A stretch of 64,000 nucleotides of DNA from Vibrio hepatarius (GTDB lineage Bacteria; Pseudomonadota; Gammaproteobacteria; Enterobacterales; Vibrionaceae). Under the pieces are notes generated by a model. The model ran no database searches. It was given only the letters and a program-made list of their open reading frames with translations, and was not told the DNA's origin. The position numbers were made by a program, and so were the translations under genes. This document shows positions 34,374 to 43,885 of the stretch, one piece after another (positions within the stretch are counted from its first letter, which is position 1; each line of letters begins with the position of its first letter). The stretch is from contig NZ_JAATOO010000020.1 in assembly GCF_011806575.1 (NCBI RefSeq), positions 1 through 64,000 on the forward strand. The letters are read 5' to 3'.

Positions 34374-35684
34374 ATGACGGACACATTATCACCTGAAAAA
34401 GAAATTAGATTGGATAATAGTGGTAACGAAGTTATCCCTAAATCCATTTTGATTCCTTTTATCTTGCTAACCTCTTGCTTTGCTCTTTGGGGGCTGGCTA
34501 ATAATATGACGGACGTGCTGATCGCACAATTTCGTAAAGTATTTACTTTAACTGATATGCAATCAGGACTAGTGCAAACTGCGTTTTATGGTGCCTATTT
34601 TGTATTGGCACTACCTGCTGCAATATTTATTCAGCGCTATAGCTATAAAGCTGGCGTATTACTCGGGCTAGGTTTATTCGCCTCTGGTGCATTGCTTTTC
34701 TACCCTGCAGCTCAAGCAATGGAGTACTTACCCTTCTTGATGGCGCTATTTGTATTAGCGGGCGGGCTATCAATTCTAGAAACCAGTGCCAATCCCTACA
34801 TCATTGCGATGGGCCCGGAAGCAACGGCGACTCGTCGACTCAATATTGCACAAGCGTTTAACCCAGTAGGCTCTATCACTGGTGTACTGATCGGTAAAGT
34901 CTACATCCTTTCTCAGCTTAACCCTGCAACAGATGCAGAGCGTGCCGCGATGTCACCTGAGCAACTTGGCACAATTCAAACCGCAGAACTCAGCGCGGTA
35001 ATGATGCCCTATTTAGCCGTTGCCGCTGTCATTATCGTGGTGTGGCTAGCGATCGCCTTCACTAAGATGCCAAATACTCGCGAAGTTGCACCAACAGGTG
35101 GTTCAAACCACTCACTGAGCGCAACGTTTGGCCGACTAATGAAGAAAAAGCACTTTGTACGCGGTGTGATCGGTCAGTTCTTTTACGTCGGCGCGCAGAT
35201 CGGTTGTTGGTCATGGACAATTCGCTACGTGATGACGCAAGTCGGTGGCTCAGAAGCAGAGGCGTCTAACTTTCTACTCGCTTCAATTGTCGTGTTTAGC
35301 GCGTTCCGCTTCATCTGTGTTGGCCTAATGAAATACATCGCCCCTGAAAGACTTCTGGCTGCGCTGGCATTCATCGCCGCCTTGCTTGTCCTGACGTTAA
35401 TGACTGTTGGCGGAACAACTGGCGCTTACGCTCTAGTGGGTATCTCAGCGTGTATGTCACTGATGTTCCCGACGATTTTCGGCTTGTCTCTACGCGACCT
35501 TGGTAGCGATTCAAAGTTCGGTGGCAGCTGCTTAATCATGGCGATTCTGGGTGGCGCGGTACTGACCGCCATCATGGGACAACTCTCTGACTCGATGGGC
35601 ATTCAAGCGGCGTTCGTCATCCCGCTGATTGGTTTCGTCTACCTAGTCTACTTCGGCCTTAAAGGCTACCAGATCCAAAAATAA
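34374..35684 (+). CDS. fucP: L-fucose:H+ symporter FucP
   Basis: A 436-residue, 12-helix MFS transporter. Family signatures are FALWGLANNMTDVLIAQFRKVF and QTAFYGAYFVLALPAAIFIQRYSYKAGVLLGLGL near the start, and SLMFPTIFGLSLRDLGSDSKFGGSCLIMAILGGA near the end. FucP imports L-fucose with a proton. An AAGGAAAT site precedes the start. It is the first structural gene of the set P-I-K-U-A-O. Confidence 0.92.
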   Translation: MTDTLSPEKEIRLDNSGNEVIPKSILIPFILLTSCFALWGLANNMTDVLIAQFRKVFTLTDMQSGLVQTAFYGAYFVLALPAAIFIQRYSYKAGVLLGLGLFASGALLFYPAAQAMEYLPFLMALFVLAGGLSILETSANPYIIAMGPEATATRRLNIAQAFNPVGSITGVLIGKVYILSQLNPATDAERAAMSPEQLGTIQTAELSAVMMPYLAVAAVIIVVWLAIAFTKMPNTREVAPTGGSNHSLSATFGRLMKKKHFVRGVIGQFFYVGAQIGCWSWTIRYVMTQVGGSEAEASNFLLASIVVFSAFRFICVGLMKYIAPERLLAALAFIAALLVLTLMTVGGTTGAYALVGISACMSLMFPTIFGLSLRDLGSDSKFGGSCLIMAILGGAVLTAIMGQLSDSMGIQAAFVIPLIGFVYLVYFGLKGYQIQK

Positions 35685-35717
35685 TCCAACGTTAATGTGA
35701 AATAAGAGAATCAAAAA

Positions 35718-37466
35718 ATGAGTAACTTAGTAAAAATCGGTATTCGCCCTACCATCGACGGTCGTCGTCTTGGTGTTCGTGAATCTCTTGAAGATCAAAC
35801 AATGAACATGGCTAACAATCTGGCAAATTTCATCATTGAAAATGTACGCCATGTTAGCGGTGAAAAAGTCGAATGTGTCATCGCAGATACAACCATTGGT
35901 GGTGTTGCAGAAGCAGCAGCATGCGCTGAAAAATTCAAACGTAAGAACGTTGGTCTCTCCATTACAGTAACGCCTTGTTGGTGTTACGGCACACAAACGC
36001 TGGATATGGATCCGCATCTACCAAAAGCGATTTGGGGCTTTAACGGCACTGAGCGCCCAGGGGCGGTTTATCTAGCCGCAGCAATGGCTGGTCACTCGCA
36101 GCTTGGTTTGCCCGCGTTTTCTATCTACGGTGAAGAAGTCCAAGACAAAGATGACACCTCTATCCCAACTGATGTTCAGGATAAGATTCTGCGTTTCTGC
36201 CGCGCTGGTCTGACTGTTGCGACGATTCGCGGTAAGTCTTATCTATCAATGGGTTCTGTATCTATGGGGATCGCGGGTTCCATCGTGGACCAACCGTTCT
36301 TCCAACACTACTTAGGCATGCGCAATGAGTATGTCGATATGACGGAAATCAAGCGCCGTTTAGACCGTGAAATCTTCGATAAGGAAGAATTTGAACTGGC
36401 GTTATCGTGGGCAAAAGAGCATTGCAAAGAAGGTAAAGATTACAACCGCGTACCGATGACCGAAGAACGCAAAACTGACGATTGGGAAACAGTGGTCAAA
36501 ATGACCATGATCATGCGGGACCTGATGGTCGGTAACCCGAAACTGGCAGAGATGGGTTACGCAGAAGAAGCGATGGGACATAACGCAGTTGCTGGTGGCT
36601 TCCAAGGCCAACGTCATTGGACCGATCACCTACCAAACGGCGACTTTAGCGAAGCGGTGCTTAACTCTACGTTTGACTGGAATGGTATCCGTGAACCGTT
36701 CGCGATTGCGACTGAAAACGACTGTTTAAATGGCGTAAACATGCTGTTTGGCAAAATGCTGACCGGTCAGGCGCAAGTATTCTGTGACGTTCGTACATAC
36801 TGGTCGCAAGACTCGGTTGAGCGCGTCAGTGGCTATCGCCCTGAATCCGGGTTGATTCACTTAATTAACTCAGGTTCGGCGGCACTGGATGGCTGTGGTG
36901 AAGCGCGCGATGAGCAAGGCTCGTCTGTCTTCAAACCTCACTGGGAAATGAGCGCGCAAGACGCTGAAGCATGTTTAAGCGCAACGCAGTGGCCACCAGC
37001 CGATGTTGAATACTTCCGTGGCGGCGGTTTCTCTTCCAACTTCCTCACTCACGGTGGTATGCCATTTACGATGCACCGCATCAACATCATCAAAGGCATC
37101 GGCCCTGTGCTGCAAATCGCGGAAGGTCACTCAGTGACCTTACCAGCCGAGGTGCATGAAACGCTGAACGAGCGTACCAACCCAACTTGGCCAACCACTT
37201 GGTTTGCTCCTCGCATCACCGGAGAGGGTGCGTTTAAAGACGTTTACTCAGTGATGGCTAATTGGGGCGCGAACCACTGTGTTATCACTTACGGCCATGT
37301 CGGTGCTGACTTGATTACGCTGGCGTCTATGTTGCGTATCCCAGTTGCGATGCACAACGTTGAAGAACAAGAGATCTTCCGACCTCACACGTGGACGGCA
37401 TTTGGTCAGGACAAAGAAGGCCAAGACTACCGCGCTTGCGCGAACTTCGGTCCTTTGTACAAGTAA
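35718..37466 (+). CDS. fucI: L-fucose isomerase FucI
   Basis: A 582-residue enzyme (E. coli about 591). It starts with [29 protein letters not shown] as in E. coli FucI. Metal-binding residues fit the family: the Glu of [12 protein letters not shown], the Asp of FCDVRTYW and the His of RPHTWTAFG. It converts L-fucose to L-fuculose with Mn2+. Starts 33 bp after fucP, with an AAGAGAA-type site. Confidence 0.95.
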   Translation: MSNLVKIGIRPTIDGRRLGVRESLEDQTMNMANNLANFIIENVRHVSGEKVECVIADTTIGGVAEAAACAEKFKRKNVGLSITVTPCWCYGTQTLDMDPHLPKAIWGFNGTERPGAVYLAAAMAGHSQLGLPAFSIYGEEVQDKDDTSIPTDVQDKILRFCRAGLTVATIRGKSYLSMGSVSMGIAGSIVDQPFFQHYLGMRNEYVDMTEIKRRLDREIFDKEEFELALSWAKEHCKEGKDYNRVPMTEERKTDDWETVVKMTMIMRDLMVGNPKLAEMGYAEEAMGHNAVAGGFQGQRHWTDHLPNGDFSEAVLNSTFDWNGIREPFAIATENDCLNGVNMLFGKMLTGQAQVFCDVRTYWSQDSVERVSGYRPESGLIHLINSGSAALDGCGEARDEQGSSVFKPHWEMSAQDAEACLSATQWPPADVEYFRGGGFSSNFLTHGGMPFTMHRINIIKGIGPVLQIAEGHSVTLPAEVHETLNERTNPTWPTTWFAPRITGEGAFKDVYSVMANWGANHCVITYGHVGADLITLASMLRIPVAMHNVEEQEIFRPHTWTAFGQDKEGQDYRACANFGPLYK

Positions 37467-37508
37467 CCACTATCGGCGGGAGACTCTCCCGCCCTTTTAG
37501 GAGTCTCT

Positions 37509-38963
37509 ATGTCCGTAGTGATTGTTTTAGATTGTGGAGCGACGAACTTACGTGCTATCGCGATTGATCCCAAAGGGGCAATCGTCGCGTCTCACTTCAT
37601 CAAAAACGCAACCAAATGCGACGCGAAAAATCCAGATTTTCACATCTGGGATTTTGACGACATATGGCAGAAGTTGGTCGAGTGCGGTAAGCACGTCGTG
37701 AATCAAGTCGGCGCACAAAACATCCTAGCTGTAACGGTAACCACATTTGGTGTCGACGGCGCACCTTTTGATAGTGACGGAAAACAACTTTACCCCATCA
37801 TTTCTTGGAAATGCCCAAGAACGATACCGATGATGAATAAGGTTGAGCAAGAGCTCGACCGTTTAGACCTGTATCAAGATAACGGCATTGGTGATTACAG
37901 CTTCAATACCCTCTACAAGCTACGTTGGCTTAAAAAACATCAGCCAAACGTCTACGCTAAGATGGACAAGTTTGTCTTTATTTCATCTATGATCACCCAC
38001 AAGCTAACAGGCGTCATGACCACCGACTACACCATGGCGGGTACATCGATGCTGACAGACCTTAGCATGTGTGACTGGAATAAAAAGGCATTGGACTATC
38101 TCGGCCTAGCGCCAAGCCACTTTGCGCCGCTTGTTATGGCGGGTGAACAGGTGGGATTACTCAGCCAAGACGCCGCTCAAGAATTGGGCTTGGTCTCTGG
38201 TACGCCTGTCATTTCTGCGGGTCACGATACACAATTTGCCCTAGTAGGCTCTGGCGCAGAAGAAAACCAAGCGTTTTTAAGTTCGGGAACTTGGGAAATA
38301 CTAATGGCACGCAGCCAACGCCCAGCCTTGAATCAACAAGCATTAACAAATGGTGTTACCGTCGAGCTCGACTCACAAAAAGGGTTATACAACCCTGCGA
38401 TTCAATGGCTCTCCAGCGCTGTGGTTGAATGGGTCGCCAAACAGTTCTACGGGGCAGAACAAGGGTCTAGCGAGCTATACGCTACCATGATTCAAGAAGC
38501 AGAAGAGGCTGGCTTAGCAGCTGGTGGCGTGGTGTTTAAACCCAATCTAGCGGTTGACGAAAATGGTATCGGTCAAGGCTCGATCGAAGGGCTGTCTATC
38601 CATACCTCTCGCGGCCAAATCGTTCGCGCGGTGTTCGAAGGTTTAAGCCAACAACTGGCGCAGCGTTTTTCTTATCTCAATCAATTGTGCCAGCTCAACG
38701 AAGGACCAGTCGTTGTGGTTGGCGGCGGAACCAAGAACCCACTCTGGAACCAATTGCGCGCCAATGCGTTGCAGCGTCCGCTTCATATCGTCGAACAGGC
38801 AGAAGCGACCGTGATTGGCGCAGCAATGTACGCCTTTTACGGCGCTGGTTATTACTGTTCCATCAACGAATCCCAACAAAACATGAAGCCCAAACTTCGC
38901 GTCGTTTCTCCGCAAACGACATCTATCGAAAAGCCAGTTAATCAGGAATTTAGCCATGCTTAA
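37509..38963 (+). CDS. fucK: L-fuculokinase FucK
   Basis: A 484-residue FGGY-family kinase. It starts [17 protein letters not shown] (ATP-binding phosphate-1 motif), and [13 protein letters not shown] and [20 protein letters not shown] match the later FGGY motifs. It phosphorylates L-fuculose to L-fuculose-1-phosphate. The end overlaps fucU by 8 bases. Confidence 0.93.
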   Translation: MSVVIVLDCGATNLRAIAIDPKGAIVASHFIKNATKCDAKNPDFHIWDFDDIWQKLVECGKHVVNQVGAQNILAVTVTTFGVDGAPFDSDGKQLYPIISWKCPRTIPMMNKVEQELDRLDLYQDNGIGDYSFNTLYKLRWLKKHQPNVYAKMDKFVFISSMITHKLTGVMTTDYTMAGTSMLTDLSMCDWNKKALDYLGLAPSHFAPLVMAGEQVGLLSQDAAQELGLVSGTPVISAGHDTQFALVGSGAEENQAFLSSGTWEILMARSQRPALNQQALTNGVTVELDSQKGLYNPAIQWLSSAVVEWVAKQFYGAEQGSSELYATMIQEAEEAGLAAGGVVFKPNLAVDENGIGQGSIEGLSIHTSRGQIVRAVFEGLSQQLAQRFSYLNQLCQLNEGPVVVVGGGTKNPLWNQLRANALQRPLHIVEQAEATVIGAAMYAFYGAGYYCSINESQQNMKPKLRVVSPQTTSIEKPVNQEFSHA

Positions 38964-39387
38964 AGGTATCCATCCTGCAATTTCGCCAGCACTGTTGGCC
39001 ACACTGTCAGAAATGGGACACGGCGATGAAATCCTATTCGCCGATGCCCATTTTCCGGCGCATACCTTCAGCAACAACGTGATTCGCTGCGACGGCGTTG
39101 GCGTCGATACCTTACTCGAAGGTGTCACTCCGTTATTCGAATTGGACCAATACGTACCGCAACCACTGGTAATGATGCAAGCCGTGATTGGCGATGAACT
39201 TGACCCAAGTGTGGAAGCGAAATATTGCCAAGCTATGTCAGCAGTACAAGTAAACCGCAACCACATTCAACGTATTGAGCGCTATGCATTCTACGAGCGC
39301 GTAAAGCAGTGCTACGCCGTGGTACTCACCGGAGAAACAGCGAAGTACGGCAACATCATTCTCAAGAAAGGCGTAACCAGCATTTAA
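38956..39387 (+). CDS. fucU: L-fucose mutarotase FucU
   Basis: A 143-residue protein aligning over its length with E. coli Fuc[34 protein letters not shown] and [31 protein letters not shown]. It interconverts alpha and beta anomers of L-fucose (and ribose), supplying the right form for the isomerase. It overlaps fucK by 8 bases, so translation is likely coupled. Confidence 0.93.
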   Translation: MLKGIHPAISPALLATLSEMGHGDEILFADAHFPAHTFSNNVIRCDGVGVDTLLEGVTPLFELDQYVPQPLVMMQAVIGDELDPSVEAKYCQAMSAVQVNRNHIQRIERYAFYERVKQCYAVVLTGETAKYGNIILKKGVTSI

Positions 39388-39398
39388 GGATTAATGAA

Positions 39399-40046
39399 AT
39401 GAATCGAATTGAACTCTCTCAACAAATTATCGATACCTGTTTAGAAATGACCCGCTTGGGTCTTAATCAAGGCACCGCCGGTAACGTCAGCGTGCGCTTT
39501 GACAACGGTATGCTGATCACGCCAACCGGCATCCCTTACGAAAAGTTAACTCCTGAGCAAATTGTTTATGTCGCAGAAGACGGCACCTTTGAAGAAGGTA
39601 AGCTTCCCTCTTCAGAATGGCTGTTCCACCTAACGTGTTACCAGCACCGCCCAGACATGAACGCGGTAGTACACAACCATGCGATCAACTGTGCGGCGGT
39701 CTCGATCTTGAACAAATCGATCCCAGCGATTCACTACATGATCGCGGCATCGGGCGCGACAGAAATCCCTTGTGTGCCGTACGCAACTTTCGGTAGCTCT
39801 CAACTCGCTAAATATGTTGAAGAAGGCATTTCTAAGAGCAAAGCAATTTTACTCCAGCATCACGGTTTAATTGCTGGTGAAGCGAACCTAGACAAAGCCC
39901 TGTGGCTGGCACATGAAGTCGAAGTACTGGCTGACCTATACCTGAAAGCACTTGCGATTAACCCAGATGTCCCAACGCTGGACGATGCTTCAATGCAAGT
40001 GGTACTGGAAAAATTCAAGTCTTACGGTCTACGCGTCGAAAAGTAA
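39399..40046 (+). CDS. fucA: L-fuculose-1-phosphate aldolase FucA
   Basis: A 215-residue class II aldolase, the same length as E. coli FucA. The start at 39399 (AAGGA eight bases before) gives MNRIELSQQIIDTCLEMTRLGLNQGTAGNVSVR. The metal-binding motif HNHAINCAAVS, a later LLQHHGLIAG and Glu73-region PSSEW are present. It cleaves fuculose-1-phosphate to dihydroxyacetone phosphate and L-lactaldehyde. Confidence 0.94.
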   Translation: MNRIELSQQIIDTCLEMTRLGLNQGTAGNVSVRFDNGMLITPTGIPYEKLTPEQIVYVAEDGTFEEGKLPSSEWLFHLTCYQHRPDMNAVVHNHAINCAAVSILNKSIPAIHYMIAASGATEIPCVPYATFGSSQLAKYVEEGISKSKAILLQHHGLIAGEANLDKALWLAHEVEVLADLYLKALAINPDVPTLDDASMQVVLEKFKSYGLRVEK

Positions 40047-40059
40047 TCAGGAGTAAGTT

Positions 40060-41208
40060 ATGGCTTTTGCTTTAAACCTTCCAAAGCTCAGCTATTCCGG
40101 CGTTGGCGCCGTTGATGATGCGATCGCAACGCTAAGCCAGCAACCCGTAAAACGAGCGTTGGTCGTCACCGACAACAACCTTGTAGAGCTAGGGATTTTG
40201 GATCATCTGTTTGAGTTGCTTGATCAAGCATCAATCGATTATGTGTTGTTTGACAAAGTGACTCCAAACCCGACAGCCACACTGGTGCGTGAAGGTCTTT
40301 CAACCTACATTGACTCTGAGTGCGACTGCTTCATCGCCGTTGGTGGTGGCAGCCCAGTGGACTGCGCAAAAGCGATTCGCATCGTGGCGGCCAACGCGGG
40401 TGATATTGTCAACTACGACGGAATCGGCAAAGTTCAGCACGCGGGTGATTTCTTTATCGCGATCAACACCACAGCCGGAACGGCGGCGGAAATGACCTCG
40501 AACTCGGTGATCACCGATGAAACACGTCAAGTCAAAATGGTCATCATCGACTCAAAACAGATTCCTGACATCGCCGTCAATGACCCAACCTTAATGGTCA
40601 ATCTACCTAGCCATGTAACCGCGGCAACAGGGATGGATGCGCTGACACACGCCGTCGAAGCTTACGTGACACCGGGTGCGCACACGCTAACCAAGCCAAC
40701 CGCGTTAGAAGCGATTCGTTTGATCAGCCAGTGGTTACCTATCGCTGTGGAAGATGGTCAAAACCTCAAAGCGCGTGAAGAACTCGCTAACGCCCAGTTC
40801 CTTGCGGGCATGGCATTTAATAGTGCAGGGTTAGGCCTGGTTCACGCGATGGCTCACCAGCCGGGCGCAACGCACAACCTTCCGCATGGTGTGTGTAACG
40901 CGATACTACTGCCTAAGGTCTGTGCGTTCAACGCGAAGCAATGCCCGGAACGTTTCCGCGATATTGCCAATGTGATGGGTGGAAAAACCGATCCGCTTGA
41001 TGACCAACAAGCAGCGGAATTGGCGGTAGATTTGATTCGCCAACTTTCGAAGCGCGTCGGTATTCCTGCTGGATTTTCGAGTCTCGGCATCAAGCAACAA
41101 GATTTCCAGAGTTGGATTGACAAAGCTCTTGCCGATCCATGTATAGGTGGCAACCCTCGCCAGCCGACCGCCAGCGAGATCGAAGCGCTGTATCTGGAAT
41201 GTTTATAA
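40060..41208 (+). CDS. fucO: L-lactaldehyde reductase FucO
   Basis: A 382-residue iron-dependent (group III) alcohol dehydrogenase, the same length as E. coli FucO. GGGSPVDCAKAI is the NAD-binding loop. The iron-binding D and H residues lie in GMDALTHAVEAYVTPGAHTLT and AMAHQPGATHNLPHGVCNAILLP. It reduces L-lactaldehyde to L-1,2-propanediol with NADH under low oxygen. It is last in the fuc operon and a terminator follows. Confidence 0.93.
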   Translation: MAFALNLPKLSYSGVGAVDDAIATLSQQPVKRALVVTDNNLVELGILDHLFELLDQASIDYVLFDKVTPNPTATLVREGLSTYIDSECDCFIAVGGGSPVDCAKAIRIVAANAGDIVNYDGIGKVQHAGDFFIAINTTAGTAAEMTSNSVITDETRQVKMVIIDSKQIPDIAVNDPTLMVNLPSHVTAATGMDALTHAVEAYVTPGAHTLTKPTALEAIRLISQWLPIAVEDGQNLKAREELANAQFLAGMAFNSAGLGLVHAMAHQPGATHNLPHGVCNAILLPKVCAFNAKQCPERFRDIANVMGGKTDPLDDQQAAELAVDLIRQLSKRVGIPAGFSSLGIKQQDFQSWIDKALADPCIGGNPRQPTASEIEALYLECL

Positions 41209-41234
41209 ACGTCTGAACCGAACCTTAAGATCAA

Positions 41235-41264
41235 AAAAGCCGCTGAAACACAGCGGCTTTTGTT
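41235..41264. terminator. Bidirectional terminator after fucO
   Basis: Perfect 11-bp stem AAAAGCCGCTG / CAGCGGCTTTT with a 5-nt loop. It serves the rightward fuc operon and the leftward GST operon (stop at 41301); both directions end in T-runs. Confidence 0.9.
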
Positions 41265-41300
41265 ATGTATGGGCGTAAATTTGAATCTAAAACGTCAGAC

Positions 41301-41933
41301 TTAGTGGCTTACAGTCACATCGTAATCCGCTTCGATAGCATTCGCTTTTTGGTAAGCAGGATGCTCTTCCAGTCGTGCGGCGTAACGCTTAATATTGCTA
41401 AATTGCTCCAGCATACCAAACTTATAAAGCATCTCAGCAATAAACGACATCATGATATCAGCACCTGTTAGACGCTCTTCAACTAAGTAAGTCTTACCTT
41501 CTAAGCTCGCATCAAAGTAGCTCATCACTTTTTGAGTTTCTACCTCTGCGTAGCCATCAAGAAAGTTCATTTCTGCACCATCTTTCGCGACAAACACTTT
41601 AAGCAGAAGCGGCAAAATCGCCGAGCTTTCTGCAAAGTGAAGCCACTGCAGATATTCGGTATACGCTTGAGTGCCACGCTTTGGCGCTAACTTGTCAGCA
41701 CCGTATTTTTCAATCAGATACTCGGTAATCGCACCTGACTCAGTGATGACGATACCGTCTTCCTCAATCACCGGAGACTTACCTAATGGATGAACACTTT
41801 TAAGCTCTGGCGGGGCGAGAAAAGTGACGCTATCACGCTGGTAAGCAACGACTTCATATTCTAGCCCTAGCTCTTCAAGTAACCAGATGATTCGCTTTGA
41901 GCGAGACTGATTTAAGTGGTGAAGTTTAATCAT
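41301..41933 (-). CDS. Glutathione S-transferase family protein
   Basis: A 210-residue GST. N-terminal thioredoxin-like domain (about 1-80) with LHHLNQSRSKRIIWLLEELGLEYE, the cis-Pro KSPVIEEDG and the ESGAITEYL loop that binds glutathione. C-terminal helical domain (about 90-205). It would conjugate glutathione to electrophiles. It lies 20 bp after the CurA-like reductase, on the same strand. Together with the upstream NemR-like regulator, this suggests a detoxification role. Confidence 0.88.
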   Translation of the reverse strand: MIKLHHLNQSRSKRIIWLLEELGLEYEVVAYQRDSVTFLAPPELKSVHPLGKSPVIEEDGIVITESGAITEYLIEKYGADKLAPKRGTQAYTEYLQWLHFAESSAILPLLLKVFVAKDGAEMNFLDGYAEVETQKVMSYFDASLEGKTYLVEERLTGADIMMSFIAEMLYKFGMLEQFSNIKRYAARLEEHPAYQKANAIEADYDVTVSH

Positions 41934-41953
41934 TTTACTTTCCCGTTTAACGC

Positions 41954-43003
41954 TTATAGTGGTTCGTTAGTTTTAATCACAAGTTTGCCGAAGTTCTTCC
42001 CTTCTAGCAGACCTTTGAATGCTTCTGGCGCATTTTCTAGTCCTTCAACCACTTGCTCTTTGTATTGAATTCGGCCTTCCGCCAACCATTTGGTCATGTC
42101 TTCAGCGAATTCATTGTAGCGGTGAGCATAGTCGTCAAAGATGATGAAGCCTTGCATCTTAATGCGTTTTACCAATAACTGACCCATCAATAGCGCTAAA
42201 CGGTCTGGTCCTTCAGGCAACGACGTCGCATTGTATTGAGAGACAAGACCACACAGTGGCACTCGAGCACCAGTGTTAAGCAATGGTAGAACCGCATCAA
42301 ACACTTTGCCGCCTACGTTTTCAAAATAGACGTCGATACCCTTGTCACATACCGCTTCCAATTGCTGAGCGAAATCATTTGCGTAGTGGTCAAGACACTC
42401 ATCAAAGCCTAGAACCTCTTTCGCGTAACGGCATTTTTCTTCACCACCCGCTACACCGATTACGCGGCAGCCTTTGATTTTACCAATCTGACCAACGGTA
42501 GCACCTACCGGCCCAGTTGCTGCCGCTACGACGAGCGTTTCGCCAGCTCTTGGCTGACCGATATCAAGTAAGCCCATGTACGCAGTAAAACCTGGCATAC
42601 CCATAATGCCTAGCGCATAAGAAGGTTGTGCTGGGTTCTTACCTAAGTTGATCAAACCTTCACCGTTCGAGATGCCATAGTCTTGCCAACCCGTGTAAGC
42701 CAACACCCAATCGCCCTCTTCAAAGTCGGGATGACGAGACACTTCAACCTGACATACCGTACCGCCGACCATCACTTCGTCGATCGCTACAGGTTCAGCG
42801 TAAGATTTCGCATCGCTCATGCGGCCACGCATGTATGGGTCTAAAGAAAGGTACACACTGCGCAGCAGCATTTCACCGTCTTGCGGTACTGGTTTGTCTA
42901 CGGTTTCGAGTCGAAAGTTGTCAGACTCTGGTGCACCATGAGGGCGTGACGCGAGTACAATACGGCGGTTGTTTTGCGAAGGTGACTTTTGCATAGGTGA
43001 CAT
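41954..43003 (-). CDS. CurA/Zeta-crystallin-type NADPH-dependent reductase
   Basis: A 349-residue medium-chain reductase without zinc motifs. The N-terminal segment NRRIVLASRPHGAPESDNFRLETVDKPVPQDGEMLLR and SLDPYMRGRM match the CurA/leukotriene B4 dehydrogenase group, and AATGPVGATVGQIGKIKGCRVIGVAGGEEKC is the NADPH-binding Rossmann region. These enzymes reduce double bonds of electrophilic carbonyl compounds such as alkenals or curcumin. A 20-bp palindromic operator (43030-43049) lies just before the start, identical to one before the TetR gene. Confidence 0.87.
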   Translation of the reverse strand: MSPMQKSPSQNNRRIVLASRPHGAPESDNFRLETVDKPVPQDGEMLLRSVYLSLDPYMRGRMSDAKSYAEPVAIDEVMVGGTVCQVEVSRHPDFEEGDWVLAYTGWQDYGISNGEGLINLGKNPAQPSYALGIMGMPGFTAYMGLLDIGQPRAGETLVVAAATGPVGATVGQIGKIKGCRVIGVAGGEEKCRYAKEVLGFDECLDHYANDFAQQLEAVCDKGIDVYFENVGGKVFDAVLPLLNTGARVPLCGLVSQYNATSLPEGPDRLALLMGQLLVKRIKMQGFIIFDDYAHRYNEFAEDMTKWLAEGRIQYKEQVVEGLENAPEAFKGLLEGKNFGKLVIKTNEPL

Positions 43004-43029
43004 AGGAAGTTCTCCTGATTTGGACTAAT

Positions 43030-43049
43030 CAATTAGACCAGTCGTCTAG
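43030..43049. promoter_or_regulatory. NemR-like operator before the CurA-like gene
   Basis: CAATTAGACCAGTCGTCTAG, with inverted TAGAC/GTCTA arms around a 5-bp centre. It is identical to the copy at 43708-43727. It resembles the E. coli NemR box (TAGACC...GGTCTA). Confidence 0.8.
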
Positions 43050-43060
43050 TAATTATTTCA

Positions 43061-43087
43061 AAAAAACCGCCAAACAGATCAGCGGTG
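43061..43087 (-). terminator. Weak terminator between the TetR and CurA-like genes
   Basis: 5-bp stem ACCGC / GCGGT with an 11-nt loop and a T-run on the minus strand, 16 bp past the TetR stop. It would split transcription between the regulator and the CurA-like gene, which has its own operator. Confidence 0.5.
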
Positions 43088-43102
43088 ATTTTCAGGCAGT
43101 TT

Positions 43103-43699
43103 TTACTGCCCTTTGAGCAACAATTTGGTGTTTTCTAGGCACTGTTTCAGCCCTGATTGGTCTTGGTACAACTTATTCAATAGGCTGGCACCAACCCAAA
43201 CATAATAGATTTGGTGTGCGGCTTTTTCGCTATCTTTGACGTCGATAGAGCCATCTACAATGCCTTTTTCTATACATTGAGCGATTGCAGCAATAATCTT
43301 ATCCGCACCACATCTCAACGCTAAGCGCATAGGCTCTGATAAATCAGACACTTCCGCACTGAGTTTTACAATCAAACACTTATTCGCGTTGCAGCAACCA
43401 TTATCCAACTCCAGCCAACGTTCAAAATACTCGGTCAAAGACTGATAGCCTGTCTTTGCCGGATTCTCAAACAGCTGCGCAATATCGCTCAGATAATTGG
43501 TGAAATAGTCTTGAATCAGCGACTCACCAAAGTGTTCTTTCGACTTAAAATAGTGATAAAAAGAACCCTTCGGCACATTGGCTGTTTTCAGTAGTTCAGA
43601 TAGACCAACACTGGTAAAGCCTTTGGTCACGATAAGGTCGTAACCGACTTGTAAGATGTGTTGACGTGTGTCGTTTGTTTTTGCGTTCATGGCGGGCAT
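43103..43699 (-). CDS. TetR-family regulator, NemR-like
   Basis: A 198-residue protein. HTH (about 28-50: GFTSVGLSELLKTANVPKGSFYHYFKSKEHFG) is close to NemR. The C-terminal region CLIVKLSAEVSDLSEPMRLALRCGADKI has Cys108 aligned with the redox-sensing Cys106 of E. coli NemR, plus Cys102/103. NemR represses a reductase operon and releases DNA on reacting with quinones, aldehydes or bleach. Two identical operators lie before this gene and the CurA-like gene. I call it NemR-like from these points. Confidence 0.83.
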   Translation of the reverse strand: MPAMNAKTNDTRQHILQVGYDLIVTKGFTSVGLSELLKTANVPKGSFYHYFKSKEHFGESLIQDYFTNYLSDIAQLFENPAKTGYQSLTEYFERWLELDNGCCNANKCLIVKLSAEVSDLSEPMRLALRCGADKIIAAIAQCIEKGIVDGSIDVKDSEKAAHQIYYVWVGASLLNKLYQDQSGLKQCLENTKLLLKGQ

Positions 43700-43707
43700 A
43701 ATAGATC

Positions 43708-43727
43708 CAATTAGACCAGTCGTCTAG
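43708..43727. promoter_or_regulatory. NemR-like operator before the TetR gene
   Basis: The same 20-bp sequence as at 43030-43049, only 9 bp upstream of the TetR start. This implies autoregulation. Confidence 0.8.
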
Positions 43728-43885
43728 AAAAATCATGATGAAAATATTATTGGAAGTACAAGTGTGTTTCTTACAAGGGATATGGTTCTTTGGTCATACT
43801 GTTGAATTGTCTGAAGAAACCGCTGAAAACACTGATACACCCACAAGAAGAATCAACGTAGGAAATTCGTTCACTCTGCTGATAT

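Noticed and set aside
38643..39266. Long open frame (207 codons) antisense to the fucK/fucU junction
   Set aside because: It lies fully opposite two well-recognised genes, and its protein shows no domain. It is a by-product of codon use in fucK and fucU.
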